Below, piece after piece: positions 52,883 to 62,311 of a stretch of 63,697 bases of DNA (the first letter of the stretch is position 1; each line of letters starts with the position of its first letter). Source of the DNA: Phycisphaerales bacterium (GTDB lineage Bacteria > Planctomycetota > Phycisphaerae > UBA1845 > Fen-1342); NCBI GenBank assembly GCA_022839625.1, contig JALHJL010000021.1:1-63697 (forward strand), in the 5' to 3' direction. The translations under genes were made by a program, and so were the position numbers. The notes beneath the pieces are model-generated. The model saw only the letters and a program-made list of their open reading frames with translations. It had not been told where the DNA came from and ran no database searches.

Positions 52883-54385
52883 CAGGAGCAGGGATGCCAG
52901 CGGCACAGGTACGATGCGCGGATCATCGAGCGACGGCAGGTCCATCATCGTCACGAGAATCCCGAAAGGCGCGTTGTAGTTTGTTCGCTCGAGGAACGAG
53001 CGCAGGCCGACTGTGTCGCGGAAGGGATCGATCTGGCGGCGGTACTTCACCTCGACCGGAATGCGTCTTTCGCCGATCGTCAGCACGAAGTCGATTTCGG
53101 GTTCCGCCGGGCGCTCGGGGAAATGCGCGACGTCGAGGTGCGGGATGCCCGACAGAAAGGCCCCCACGACGCTCTCGGCCAAGTGGCCAGCCAGGTCGGC
53201 GAGGTGCGATGAGGCCGCCAGCGCCTCTGGCGCAAGCGGCACGACTTCCTCCAACCAACTGGCGCGCAAGCCGTGATCGACCAGGCACAACTTGGCGTGG
53301 CCCTTGCGCCGCTTCAGACGTATTTCCAAAGGCCGGATCAGTTTCAGGAGCAGGGCCCCGTCCAGGAAACGAAGGTAGCTGTTCAGGCGCTGCGGCCCGA
53401 CGTTGGCATGCAGGGCCTGTCGGATTTCCGCTTGCAGGGTGGCCTGGCTCGGGGCTTGTCCGGCGTAACGGCATGCGAGACGGAAGACTTCCTCCAGAAG
53501 CTCCGCATCTCGCTTGCGTCCCCGCTCGCCCATCCGCAAGTCGTGCTGAATGACGCGCCGGATGACGGTCTCGTTCAGTTGATCGGCCACCTCCGGCCAA
53601 GGGACCTCCGCGCGGGCGTGCACAACCGGGTAGCCCCCGCGCTCGGAAAACGCGCAGAAGGCGCGATCCCGAATCTCGACCTGTGTCCGCCCCCACTGCG
53701 CCAGATCGCGCCAGAAGTCGGGCCGCAGAAGCGGCTCCAGCCCGTTGTGCTGAAGCGCGGGCTCCAGACGTGCACCGAAGCGCAGTTCCGCGATCTCCCG
53801 CAGCAGCAGCGTGCCGAGTTCCACGCTGGTGATCCGTCCTGCAAGGCTGTCGCGGCCAGCCTCGATCCTCAACGCCGAGCTTCCAGTGACCACGGCGCGC
53901 ACCGTGTGATGGTCCACCAGCGATTTGAGTTGAGGCGCCCAGTCTGCAACGTTCTGCGCCTCATCGAGGTAGATGTACGCCGGCTGGCCTGCGTGCGCGG
54001 CCTCGTTGAAGGTCTGGCCGAGAACACGGTTCTGGTACCAGTCTGCGATCGCCAGCAACGGCTCTCGAATCCCCATCAGGCTCGGGATCTCGTCAAACTG
54101 GACGCGGAGGATGCGCCGTGGGTCAACGGCACACTCGTGAAGCTGGTGCTGAATCACCTGCTCTTGGAGCGTAGTCTTGCCGACTTGACGTGCACCGCGC
54201 AGGACCGTGGCTGGTGCCAGGCCCGCATCTAGTTTCTTCAGCAAGGTCTGGAAAGCCCAGCGCCGAAAACGCGGCAGCACGCGGCCGGGCTTGCCCGCCC
54301 ACCAGGGGTTCATGTCGCGAAGTCGCGCATCCAGTTCCGCTGGCAGACGCACTTTGTCAAAGATGTCCGGCGCTGGGCATGTCAT
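52874..54385 (-). CDS. AAA+ ATPase with C-terminal DUF4143-like domain
   Basis: A protein of 503 residues. Walker A is RGARQVGKTT (residues 63-72) and Walker B is YIYLDEAQN (about 138). A winged-helix or linker region follows, then a C-terminal domain with EIDFVLTIGERRIPVEVKYR, which has the PD-(D/E)xK nuclease-like pattern typical of the ATPase-DUF4143 family. These proteins are widely spread by transfer and have been proposed to act in stress or defence, but the function is unclear. The gene is flanked by direct copies of the top6A 3' end, so it was inserted there. Start ATG 54385. Confidence 0.85.
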   Translation of the reverse strand: MTCPAPDIFDKVRLPAELDARLRDMNPWWAGKPGRVLPRFRRWAFQTLLKKLDAGLAPATVLRGARQVGKTTLQEQVIQHQLHECAVDPRRILRVQFDEIPSLMGIREPLLAIADWYQNRVLGQTFNEAAHAGQPAYIYLDEAQNVADWAPQLKSLVDHHTVRAVVTGSSALRIEAGRDSLAGRITSVELGTLLLREIAELRFGARLEPALQHNGLEPLLRPDFWRDLAQWGRTQVEIRDRAFCAFSERGGYPVVHARAEVPWPEVADQLNETVIRRVIQHDLRMGERGRKRDAELLEEVFRLACRYAGQAPSQATLQAEIRQALHANVGPQRLNSYLRFLDGALLLKLIRPLEIRLKRRKGHAKLCLVDHGLRASWLEEVVPLAPEALAASSHLADLAGHLAESVVGAFLSGIPHLDVAHFPERPAEPEIDFVLTIGERRIPVEVKYRRQIDPFRDTVGLRSFLERTNYNAPFGILVTMMDLPSLDDPRIVPVPLASLLLCR

Positions 54386-54443
54386 TCAAACTCGTATCCT
54401 CACCCAAACTGCGCTGCGCTGCAATCGCCTGCACGACCGTCGG

Positions 54444-54601
54444 TCAATCCAACCACCTCTTCTCCGCCAGCTTCCGCGGCAGGTACTCCTCCGTGATGAA
54501 GCTGAAATGCTTGTTCGACAGCGCTTCCAGCTCCAGCTTCACGAACCACGGGTACTCGCGAATCTCCCGCGCCCGCCGGCGGTCCTCCTCCGTCAGCGGC
54601 A
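54444..54601 (-). repeat. Functional copy of the repeated top6A 3' end (right flank)
   Basis: This is the true C-terminus of top6A, matching 52721-52882. Together the two make a direct repeat of about 158 bp around a 1.56-kb insert. Confidence 0.9.
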
Positions 54602-55559
54602 TCGGCACGTGCGGCGGAATGTCGAACCGCTCCGCGTCGAAGCTGCTCATGCCGATGAACCGCGCCGCCGGTATCGCCATCCGCTGGCTCTCGAACGCCA
54701 GGTTGATCGAGCCCTGCTTGACGACGCTGTAGATGTAGTAGCCCCACGGGTCGTTATCCACGAGCACGTACACCGGCAGCTTCAGCTCGTGGTGCATGCG
54801 AAACACGAGCCGCCGGACCCCGCGCGGCGGCTGGCCCCCGCCGTGGATGATCATGCACTTCTGGCGGTCCCAGAAGCGGTCCTTGTTGAAACGCTGCCAG
54901 ATCGCGCCTTTTTCGATCAAGAGGACGTATTTCGCGGCACACTTAACGAACTCGATCACGTCACCCTCGACGATGCTCGGGACGGCCCAGCCGCCGGAGC
55001 CCATCGTCGCCAGGTCGATCCGGTCGCCGTTGTCGAGGATGGTCATGGGGCCGACCATCGCCCCCTTGGTTTCGGCGTGGACGCCGAGCTCCTCCCGCAA
55101 GGCGCCGACCGTGACCTCGATGTCCTCGATGATCGGGTCGGACTCTTCCTGCTCGAAGAAGATCAGCTCCTTGGCCTTTCCGTCCGGCGACTTGATCGGC
55201 ACCTTCAGGTTGTAGTACAGGTCACGGATGCTGGTCGAGTCGCCGGCGTCGATCAGCTTGCGGCAGACCTCCGCGACCCGCAGCGTCTGCATGAACTTCT
55301 TGGCCTGACTGCCCTCGCCCTTGCGGCGGCCGAGGAGGCTGAAGAACGACCGGCGCTGCTTGCCGTCGAGCAGCTCGATGATGCGCTTGGTCTCGTTGAA
55401 CTGGACGTTGCTGAGCGTGCGCGACGGGATGTCAACATAGGGGTCCTTGCGGTCGTGGATGACGCCCACGACCGCGCGGGCCAGCTTGGCGATGCGCTCG
55501 CCGGCGGCGGCGCGATCGCGACCGCTGGGTTTGCGGCGGGTCTTGGTAGTTCCAGGCAA
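54444..55559 (-). CDS. DNA topoisomerase VI subunit A (Spo11-like)
   Basis: A protein of 371 residues, close to archaeal length. The catalytic tyrosine is in SIRDLYYNLK (Tyr115 or Tyr116) within the CAP-like domain and the TOPRIM domain has LLIEKGAIW (Glu216) and VDNDPWGYYIY (Asp268, Asp270). It cuts both DNA strands with 5'-phosphotyrosyl links and needs the ATPase subunit B, which is not in the window. I start it at the TTG at 55559, with GGAG seven bases upstream, because this gives the archaeal length; the longer frame is low-complexity. Topoisomerase VI is rare in bacteria. Confidence 0.88.
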   Translation of the reverse strand: MPGTTKTRRKPSGRDRAAAGERIAKLARAVVGVIHDRKDPYVDIPSRTLSNVQFNETKRIIELLDGKQRRSFFSLLGRRKGEGSQAKKFMQTLRVAEVCRKLIDAGDSTSIRDLYYNLKVPIKSPDGKAKELIFFEQEESDPIIEDIEVTVGALREELGVHAETKGAMVGPMTILDNGDRIDLATMGSGGWAVPSIVEGDVIEFVKCAAKYVLLIEKGAIWQRFNKDRFWDRQKCMIIHGGGQPPRGVRRLVFRMHHELKLPVYVLVDNDPWGYYIYSVVKQGSINLAFESQRMAIPAARFIGMSSFDAERFDIPPHVPMPLTEEDRRRAREIREYPWFVKLELEALSNKHFSFITEEYLPRKLAEKRWLD

Positions 55560-55949
55560 GGTGTGACTCCGAGACAGGCTATCCGATTTCAGCCAGCAAC
55601 TCTCAGCCGCGGACGGTGAACACTGTCCGCCACGAGCGCCCCCCGACGGCCATCCGACGGCGCGTCGGTCGCGGCGCCGACCACAGAGCCCCATCCGGGG
55701 CGGCCGAACGTAGCCCAGGGTGCCGGCCCCGGGGTCGCCCGCGGCCCCAATCTTATGACAAGCACCGCGAGGGCGACAGAGGCGGGTCTCGCGCGTCCTG
55801 CTGATCGGGTCCCTTGTCCCCGTGGGCCCGCGCGATCTCGCTTGACAGCCCTCCGCGCGGGCCGCGGAATACCCGCGCCGCGCCCCAAACGCGGGCGATC
55901 CGGGGCCGTGGTCGAGCACGAATACTCTCTGGAGTCCGGTTCCGAGGCC
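55560..55949. other. Intergenic, nothing assigned
   Basis: This gap lies between the divergent top6A and GT-C genes. Frames across it are Arg/Pro-rich and lack ribosome binding sites. No promoter could be placed with confidence. Confidence 0.4.
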
Positions 55950-57737
55950 ATGCCAACACGTGAATCAGGCCGGCCACCGAAAGCTGCGGCGCACGCAGCG
56001 CGTCAGCCAAGCCCGGTGCCGCAGGTCACGCGCCGCCGGCTCGACCTGCCCGACGTGCTCGTGCTCGCCGTACTCGTCGTGACCTCGGCGCTCATGGCCG
56101 GCAAGAGCGCCCGCCTGCCCGGCATCACCGGTGCGTTCGTCGACGACGGCGTGTACGTCGCCACCGCCAAGGCCCTCGCCCACGGTCACGGGTATCGGCA
56201 CATCGAGCTGCCCGGCGAGCCGCACCAGACGAAGTATCCCCCGCTGTACCCGCTGTTGCTTTCCGCGGTGTGGCGGCTGGCGCCGGACTTTCCGCAGAAC
56301 ATGTTCTACGTGCGGGCCTTGAACGCGCTGCTCTGGGGCTGCGGATCATGGCTGGCCTATCGGCTCATGCGCCGCGCCTGGGGGCTGCTCTGGTTCCTGC
56401 CCCTGGCGGGCGTCCTGCTTGCCTTTACCACGCTCAACACACTCGACCTGCTCAGGACCGCGATGTCCGAGCCGCTCTACCTCGTGGTCTCGCTTGCGGC
56501 ATTGGCCGCCTCGCACCGCCTGGCCGCAAGGAACGCGGCCCCGACCGGTCCCGGGCGTACCTGGCCCTGGGCCGTCGGCACTGGCGTGCTCGCCGCCGCC
56601 GCCTACCTCACGCGGTCCGTGGGACTCAGCCTGATCGTGGCGATCCTGGCGGACCTTGCGCTGCGGCGGCGCTGGAAGGCGCTCGCACTGGCGGCGGCAG
56701 GGCCGGCACTCGCACTCCTGAGTTGGCACGCCTGGTGTGCGCATGCGGCGGCAGAGCTGGTGAACCAGCCGATGCTGGAGCGTTTCCGCTACGACCTGGA
56801 CTACTCCGCCTGGATCGCACCGGACTTGGGGACGCTGGCTCGAATCGCGTATCTCAACGCCTCCGATCTGGCTCTTTCCATGGCCGAGCTGCTGGCTCCC
56901 ATCTGGACCGGCGAGGAGTTGGCGGCGATGCTCGGCAGCTCGCCGGGGCGTGCACTGCCCGTTTACCTGGCGATGCTGGTCACGCTGGCTCTGTTGACCG
57001 TGGGCGCGTGGAACACGTGGCGGCGAGGATGGACGGCGGTCCACCTGTACTTGCTCCTGTACCTCGGCATGGTGCTCGTATGGCCGTTCCCTTGCGTGCG
57101 GTTCGTAGTGGCCGTGCTGCCCCTCGTGCTTCCGCTCGAGCTGCTGGGGCTGTACAGCCTGTTGTCGGGCGCGCTGCGGATCGTGGCGCGGCGGACGGGG
57201 CACCTGCGTGCCGCCCGCATCGCCGCCCTCGCCGGCTTGCTGCTCGTCGCCGCGCTCCTGGGCTTTCGACGCATGCAGCCGCTGTTGGGACTCGGCTGGG
57301 TCATTGACATGGGGGCGATGGAGGAGCCGCGCCGGGCGGCCGTCGTCGAACTCATCCGCACGCACGTTCCCGCAGATGCCGTCATCAGCGTCGAGTACAG
57401 CGGGTACGTGTTCTTGCGGACCGGTCGCAAAGCCGTTCCCCCCGGGCCGCCTTACGACCCGGTTTCCGTCTGGTATCCGCCGGACCGCCGCTTCGGCCAG
57501 TGCGGCCGCATCACAACGCGCGGCATGGCGGAGGCAGACCTGGAACACGCACGGACGCACCTGGTCGCGTACCTCCGGCGGACGCAGGTGACGCACGCGA
57601 TACCGCTCGATCGGCGGTTTCAGGCTTATTGGAGGGCGTTCGGGCCGCTGGTGCGCAGCGGCCAAGCCCGGCTGATCGCCAGGATGGCCCCCTACGAGCT
57701 ATACGCTCTGGCCCCGCCAACCGACCGGGCGCCCTGA
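55950..57737 (+). CDS. GT-C-like (GT39) membrane glycosyltransferase
   Basis: A protein of 595 residues. After a Pro/Arg-rich N-terminus and helix 1 comes the catalytic loop GAFVDDGVYVATAKALAHGH and KYPPLYPLLLSA, with the Asp pair and the PP motif of GT39-like enzymes. About eleven helices follow, then a soluble C-terminal region (LIRTHVPADAVISVEYSGYV). The ATG at 55950 has GAGG close upstream; the frame is open to 55755 but that part is low-complexity. It likely transfers a sugar from a polyprenyl carrier; acceptor unknown. Confidence 0.78.
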   Translation: MPTRESGRPPKAAAHAARQPSPVPQVTRRRLDLPDVLVLAVLVVTSALMAGKSARLPGITGAFVDDGVYVATAKALAHGHGYRHIELPGEPHQTKYPPLYPLLLSAVWRLAPDFPQNMFYVRALNALLWGCGSWLAYRLMRRAWGLLWFLPLAGVLLAFTTLNTLDLLRTAMSEPLYLVVSLAALAASHRLAARNAAPTGPGRTWPWAVGTGVLAAAAYLTRSVGLSLIVAILADLALRRRWKALALAAAGPALALLSWHAWCAHAAAELVNQPMLERFRYDLDYSAWIAPDLGTLARIAYLNASDLALSMAELLAPIWTGEELAAMLGSSPGRALPVYLAMLVTLALLTVGAWNTWRRGWTAVHLYLLLYLGMVLVWPFPCVRFVVAVLPLVLPLELLGLYSLLSGALRIVARRTGHLRAARIAALAGLLLVAALLGFRRMQPLLGLGWVIDMGAMEEPRRAAVVELIRTHVPADAVISVEYSGYVFLRTGRKAVPPGPPYDPVSVWYPPDRRFGQCGRITTRGMAEADLEHARTHLVAYLRRTQVTHAIPLDRRFQAYWRAFGPLVRSGQARLIARMAPYELYALAPPTDRAP

Positions 57738-57778
57738 CGCCGCCGCCTGCGCTGGTCATTCGCGGCACGTGCGGCCCG

Positions 57779-58837
57779 CTATGCGGACTCCGCGACTGGT
57801 TCCTGGTTGATCACGTCGATGCAGCGCCGCAGCAGCCCGATGCTCCTGCGGTCGAATCGCAGCCTCAGGCGCGGCAGGTCCGGATGCTCCCCGTTCTCCT
57901 CCGGTAGAATCCCGCACTGCTCGATCGCGCCGGCGGCGAGGATCCGGCCGAACTCATCGTTGAGCCGCCGCAGCGTCGCGTCCGACAGCGGCCGCTGCAA
58001 CCGCAGGACCAGGTCTTCGCCCACGTAGCGCATCGAGTGGTATACGCGATAGAACTGCATGACTTCGCGGACGGCGACGTCCACGTCGTCCGTGAAGCGG
58101 AAGAGGTACATGTCCTCCGCGTCGATCATGCCGTTTCGCAGCAGCTCCGCCGCCACGTAGGCGCGCCACTGCGGCCAATACGTCCCGCCCGGCTGCTCCA
58201 GCATGACGATTGGGATAAGCGGGGCCTTGCCGGTCTGAATCAGCGTCAGGGCCTCGAAGCCCTCGTCCTGCGTCCCGAACCCGCCGGGAAACAGCGCCAC
58301 CGCCGAGGCCTCCTTCATGAACATCAGCTTGCGCGTGAAGAAGTACCGGAAGCTCACGAGCTTCGCGTCGTCCGCGATGATCGTGTTCGTCCTCTGCTCG
58401 AACGGCAGCCGAATCGCCACGCCGAAGCTCGCTTCCGGGCCTGCGCCGCCGTGCCCCGCCTTCATGATCCCGTCGCCCGCCCCGGTAATGACCATCCAGC
58501 CGCTCTCGCGGATCCGGCGCGCAAACCGCACGGCCTGCTGGTAGTCCGGGTGGTCCTCGGGCGTGCGGCTGGAGCCGAAGATGCTGATCTTGCGGGTGGT
58601 GGCGTAGGGGGCGAAGACCTTCAGCGCGTACCGCAGCTCGGCCAGGGCCTTGTTCAGCAGCTTGACGTCGCCCCGGCCGGCCTCGTCCCGCGCCAGCCGG
58701 CAGACCGTCACGAGCATCTCCGCGAACAGGTCCTGGTTCTCGCCGGCCAGGAAGCGGTCGGCGAACTCCCGGATGGCGGCGGTCCGCTCGTGCCGCCGTT
58801 GAGCTTCCACTGGTTCCTTCGACAGCTTGGCCAACAT
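57779..58837 (-). CDS. LOG-family (TIGR00730) Rossmann-fold protein
   Basis: A protein of 352 residues. ISIFGSSRTPEDHPDY and MVITGAGDGIMKAGHGGAG start the lysine-decarboxylase-like fold and FPGGFGTQDEGFEALTLIQ is the PGGxGTxxE nucleotide-binding motif. Members hydrolyse AMP or cytokinin monophosphates, or act on other nucleotide 5'-monophosphates. A C-terminal extension of about 100 residues beyond the usual fold is present and typical of the longer bacterial subgroup. Confidence 0.88.
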   Translation of the reverse strand: MLAKLSKEPVEAQRRHERTAAIREFADRFLAGENQDLFAEMLVTVCRLARDEAGRGDVKLLNKALAELRYALKVFAPYATTRKISIFGSSRTPEDHPDYQQAVRFARRIRESGWMVITGAGDGIMKAGHGGAGPEASFGVAIRLPFEQRTNTIIADDAKLVSFRYFFTRKLMFMKEASAVALFPGGFGTQDEGFEALTLIQTGKAPLIPIVMLEQPGGTYWPQWRAYVAAELLRNGMIDAEDMYLFRFTDDVDVAVREVMQFYRVYHSMRYVGEDLVLRLQRPLSDATLRRLNDEFGRILAAGAIEQCGILPEENGEHPDLPRLRLRFDRRSIGLLRRCIDVINQEPVAESA

Positions 58838-59077
58838 TCACTCCCAGGGCTGACCGGTCGGGCGCCCTGCCCAGCCTGACGATCGGCAACTCGCGGATAC
58901 GCCCGGCCGCATCGGTGTCAACCCTCCGATCTTAGCAGGTTTCGGCCGGGCGGCGAGATGGCCAAATCCGCCCCGCCGGCCGATTGACCTGCCCGGCGGG
59001 CGATCCTACGATTACCCGTTTGTGGGTAGACCGCTGGCGGTAGCGGCGGCAAACGAGTTCTGGCGGGCCAGTTGCCT

Positions 59078-60601
59078 ATGCAGACCCAGACATTAGCTCA
59101 GTTGGCCATTTACGCCTATCTGGCGGTGCTCACGCTCATCTGTATCTACGGTGCGCACCGCTACTTCCTGGTCCTGCTCTATTACCGCGTCCGGCAGAGC
59201 CGACCTCAGGCCGCGGGCCGGTTCGGCGAGTTGCCGCGCGTCACCATCCAGCTACCGATGTACAACGAGCAGTACGTCGCCCGGCGGATCATCGAGCGGG
59301 CCTGCGCCGTCGATTACCCCCGGGACCGGCTCCAGATCCAGGTTCTGGACGATTCGACCGACGATACGCAGGCCATCGCCCGCGAAACGGTCGAGCGGAT
59401 GCGGGCCGCCGGCATCGACATTGCGTACCGGCATCGCACCAACCGCGTCGGGTACAAGGCCGGCGCCCTGGAGGAGGGCACCAAGGAGGCCAGCGGGGAG
59501 TTCATCGCCATTTTCGACGCGGATTTCCTGCCGCCCGCGAACATCCTGCACGAGACCATCCACTACTTCACCGACCCGCAGGTGGGCATGGTCCAGACTC
59601 GCTGGGAGCACTTGAACCGCGATCTCTCGCTGCTCACCCAAGCCCAAGCCATCCTCCTCGACGGACACTTCGTCATCGAGCACACCGCCCGCAACCGTAC
59701 CGGGCGCTTCATGAGCTTCAACGGTACTGCGGGCATCTGGCGGAAATCCGCCATCTCTGACGCGGGCGGCTGGCAACACGACACGCTCACTGAGGATCTG
59801 GACCTGTCCTATCGGGCGCAGCTCCGCAAGTGGAAGTTCGTGTTCCTGCCGGAGCTGACCTCGCCGGCCGAGCTGCCGCCCGAGATGAACGCCTTCAAGG
59901 CCCAGCAGCACCGCTGGACGAAGGGCGGCGCGCAGACCTGCCTCAAGATGCTCCCGAGCGTGCTGCAAAGCGATGCGAAGTGGTGGGTCAAGGTGGAGGC
60001 CTTCTTCCACCTGACCAGCGGCGCGGTCTACGTGCTCGTCGTATTGTTGAGCTTGCTCGTCGGGCCAGCGCTAGTCGCCAAACTCATGCTCACCAAGCCC
60101 CAGCCGCAGTGGGTGCTCTGGTTCGAGATGGCCCTGTTCGTGATCGGTTTCGGCTCGACCACCGCTTTCTATATCGTCAGCCAGCAGCAGCTCTTACGCG
60201 GCTGGTGGTATGGCCTGCGGCACGTGCCCACCCTGATGGCGGTCGGCATCGGCATCGCCTTCAACAACGCCATCGCTGCGCTCAGCGGCTTCTTCGGCCA
60301 GACCGGCGAGTTCGTCCGCACGCCGAAGTTCGGCGACGCCGCCCAGACCACGCACGACTGGCGGCGCCGACTGGGGGGGTTCCAGCTCAAGAAGAACTGG
60401 CAGGCGTGGGCGGAGCTGGCGATGGCGATCTACCTGGTGGCTTGTGCCGCGTCGCTGATGTTCTTCAGGAACTGGTTCGAGCGGGTCTCGATGGCCCTGC
60501 CGTTCCTGCTCATCTTCATCGTCGGCTACTTCTACGTCTCCATCCAGACGTTCTACACGCGCTGGCTGTCCGGCCGGCCCGCGCACCACGCACCGGCGTA
60601 A
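59078..60601 (+). CDS. Family 2 glycosyltransferase, cellulose synthase-like
   Basis: A membrane protein of 507 residues. The GT2 motifs are IQVLDDSTDDTQ, IAIFDADFLPP, TEDLDLSYRAQLRKW and the acceptor-site QQHRWTKGG, corresponding to the D, DxD, TED and QxxRW set of processive synthases. Membrane helices lie before the catalytic domain and in four or five segments after it. No PilZ domain is present. It resembles CslA/mannan-synthase-like bacterial enzymes. The ATG at 59078 is preferred to a TTG at 59072. Confidence 0.9.
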   Translation: MQTQTLAQLAIYAYLAVLTLICIYGAHRYFLVLLYYRVRQSRPQAAGRFGELPRVTIQLPMYNEQYVARRIIERACAVDYPRDRLQIQVLDDSTDDTQAIARETVERMRAAGIDIAYRHRTNRVGYKAGALEEGTKEASGEFIAIFDADFLPPANILHETIHYFTDPQVGMVQTRWEHLNRDLSLLTQAQAILLDGHFVIEHTARNRTGRFMSFNGTAGIWRKSAISDAGGWQHDTLTEDLDLSYRAQLRKWKFVFLPELTSPAELPPEMNAFKAQQHRWTKGGAQTCLKMLPSVLQSDAKWWVKVEAFFHLTSGAVYVLVVLLSLLVGPALVAKLMLTKPQPQWVLWFEMALFVIGFGSTTAFYIVSQQQLLRGWWYGLRHVPTLMAVGIGIAFNNAIAALSGFFGQTGEFVRTPKFGDAAQTTHDWRRRLGGFQLKKNWQAWAELAMAIYLVACAASLMFFRNWFERVSMALPFLLIFIVGYFYVSIQTFYTRWLSGRPAHHAPA

Positions 60602-60778
60602 GCCGAGTTGCACCAGGGGGCAAAGGCAGCGCGGAGTAGCGCGCTCAGGACGCCCGGCGCATGCGTGCACTCATCAGAACCCGAACGGGAAGCGCAACCG
60701 AGCGCGTGTGTGCCGATGCGCTCGCCTGTCGAGCACGTCTTGGTCGCACCACCGGATCGCACACGACGGCGTGGGCGG

Positions 60779-62311
60779 TCACGCGAAGATCCCGTGCACG
60801 TACCATCGCCGCTCGGAGACCGCGCGGAAGACCCAGAATTGCTCGCCGGTCTTGGCGGTAATCACAAAGTAATCGCGCCGGATGTCCGGGCCGCGCCACC
60901 AGGCGGTTTCCAGCCGCTCCGGACCGTCCGCCTGAGCGACCACGTGTTCCCGCCCGTGGTACCAGAACCATGTCGGCGGGCCGTCCGGCACCAGGGCGAT
61001 GACACGGATCGGCACCGGCCGCGCCAGCAACCGCACCGGCCGCCGAAAATAGGGACAGCCCCCTATTTCCATGGGCAAAAATAGGTGACTGTCCCTAATT
61101 AGTGGCGCGCAGCCGGCTTCGCTGACCGACACCCATCGAAACGCCATCTCGGGCTGGTGATCGTCCACCAGTTGCGGGCGCACGACGGCCTCCCACCCAA
61201 GCCGCCCCGCCAGCCGATCCACCAGGCAACCCAGCGCCTCGTCATCCCCCGGCTCGCGCGACTCGAAGAGTTCGCCTTGCCCGCCGGGCCAGTGCGAGGT
61301 TTCCCGCGCCACCAGCATCAGCCCCGTCACTCCCGGCGTGAGGTCCACCCGCTCCAGACGCTCGGTCAGCAGCTCCAGCACGTGGCGATGAGCTCGCGAC
61401 GCCCGCGCCAGGCCGATCGTGACGACCAGCGGCGCGGCCTGCTCGTAGTAAACAAGACCCTCCAGCCGTCGTAGGGCTGCCGCGCGCCGCTGTAACTGCC
61501 CGAGCAACTTCGTCAGCAGCCCGCCCGCCACCGCCAAGAGCACCGGCCAATCCGTCACCGGCGTCTCAAAGGACTGGTAGGCGCGCGGTACTTCCGGCGG
61601 CTGATACGGCGTAACGCCCTCAAAAACTTCGCCCAGGGCCTGCTGCAAGCGCAACACCAGTTGCGAGCCAAAACGGGCCGGCAGCGCGGCACGCGGCAAC
61701 GTCAATAAGTCGCCGATGGTACGGATGCCCAGGGCTTCCAGCCGCTCGCCGGCTGGCGGATTCAGGCGCAACGCGGCGGGCGGCAGCGGTGCCAGGTAGG
61801 CGCTCGTTTGTCCGGGCGGTGCGATGAGAAGCGGCTCATCGCCTGCCACGGCCAGAGCGTAAGCGGCTCCGACGGTGTCGGCAATCGCCGCGCGAGCGTG
61901 AAAGCCTTGCTGCCTCAGGCCGGCGACCGCCTGGCGGGCAATCGGCTCCTCGCCGCCGAAAAGCCGCTGGCAGCCCGTGACATCGACCAGCAGCGTGTTC
62001 GGCGGCACCGGTTCGACCAGCGGGCTGAAACGCTGGCCCCAGCCTGCGAGTTGTTCCAGGGCGACCTGGTCGCGTTGGGGGTCGTATGTCAACGTGGCCA
62101 GTTCAGGCACGAGGCCCTGAGCCTGCGCGAGGGACCATCCCGGCCGCACGCCCAGCCGACGGGCGTGCGGGCACACGTCCTCGACGACCAACGACGAGCC
62201 CACGGGCCGCGTTAAGGCCAGCGGCCGGCCGTGGTCAACCGCCGATGCACTGTCGCGCCACGCCCGCTCCGTCGACAGGTACGGCAGGTGCAGGCACAGA
62301 ATCCGCCGCAT
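60779..62311 (-). CDS. imuB: ImuB, Y-family polymerase-like mutagenesis protein
   Basis: A protein of 510 residues. It has the Y-family fold (MRRILCLHLPYLSTERAWRD, LLVDVTGCQRLFGGEEPIAR, RTIGDLLTLPRAALPARFG) but the catalytic acidic triad is missing, as is usual in ImuB, which bridges ImuA, DnaE2 and the clamp during mutagenic repair. About 20 residues between EAGCAP and RRPVRLL are encoded by a palindromic repeat (61047-61101), an in-frame insertion in the C-terminal domain. It overlaps imuA. dnaE2 is not in the window. Start ATG 62311. Confidence 0.85.
   Translation of the reverse strand: MRRILCLHLPYLSTERAWRDSASAVDHGRPLALTRPVGSSLVVEDVCPHARRLGVRPGWSLAQAQGLVPELATLTYDPQRDQVALEQLAGWGQRFSPLVEPVPPNTLLVDVTGCQRLFGGEEPIARQAVAGLRQQGFHARAAIADTVGAAYALAVAGDEPLLIAPPGQTSAYLAPLPPAALRLNPPAGERLEALGIRTIGDLLTLPRAALPARFGSQLVLRLQQALGEVFEGVTPYQPPEVPRAYQSFETPVTDWPVLLAVAGGLLTKLLGQLQRRAAALRRLEGLVYYEQAAPLVVTIGLARASRAHRHVLELLTERLERVDLTPGVTGLMLVARETSHWPGGQGELFESREPGDDEALGCLVDRLAGRLGWEAVVRPQLVDDHQPEMAFRWVSVSEAGCAPLIRDSHLFLPMEIGGCPYFRRPVRLLARPVPIRVIALVPDGPPTWFWYHGREHVVAQADGPERLETAWWRGPDIRRDYFVITAKTGEQFWVFRAVSERRWYVHGIFA
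61047..61101. repeat. REP-like palindrome inside imuB
   Basis: AAAATAGGGACAG at the left and CTGTCCCTAATT at the right are near-perfect inverted repeats, with AAATAGGG/CCCTATTT inside. It belongs with the AATTAGGGACAG copies at 17942-18008. The reading frame of imuB stays open through it. Confidence 0.82.
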
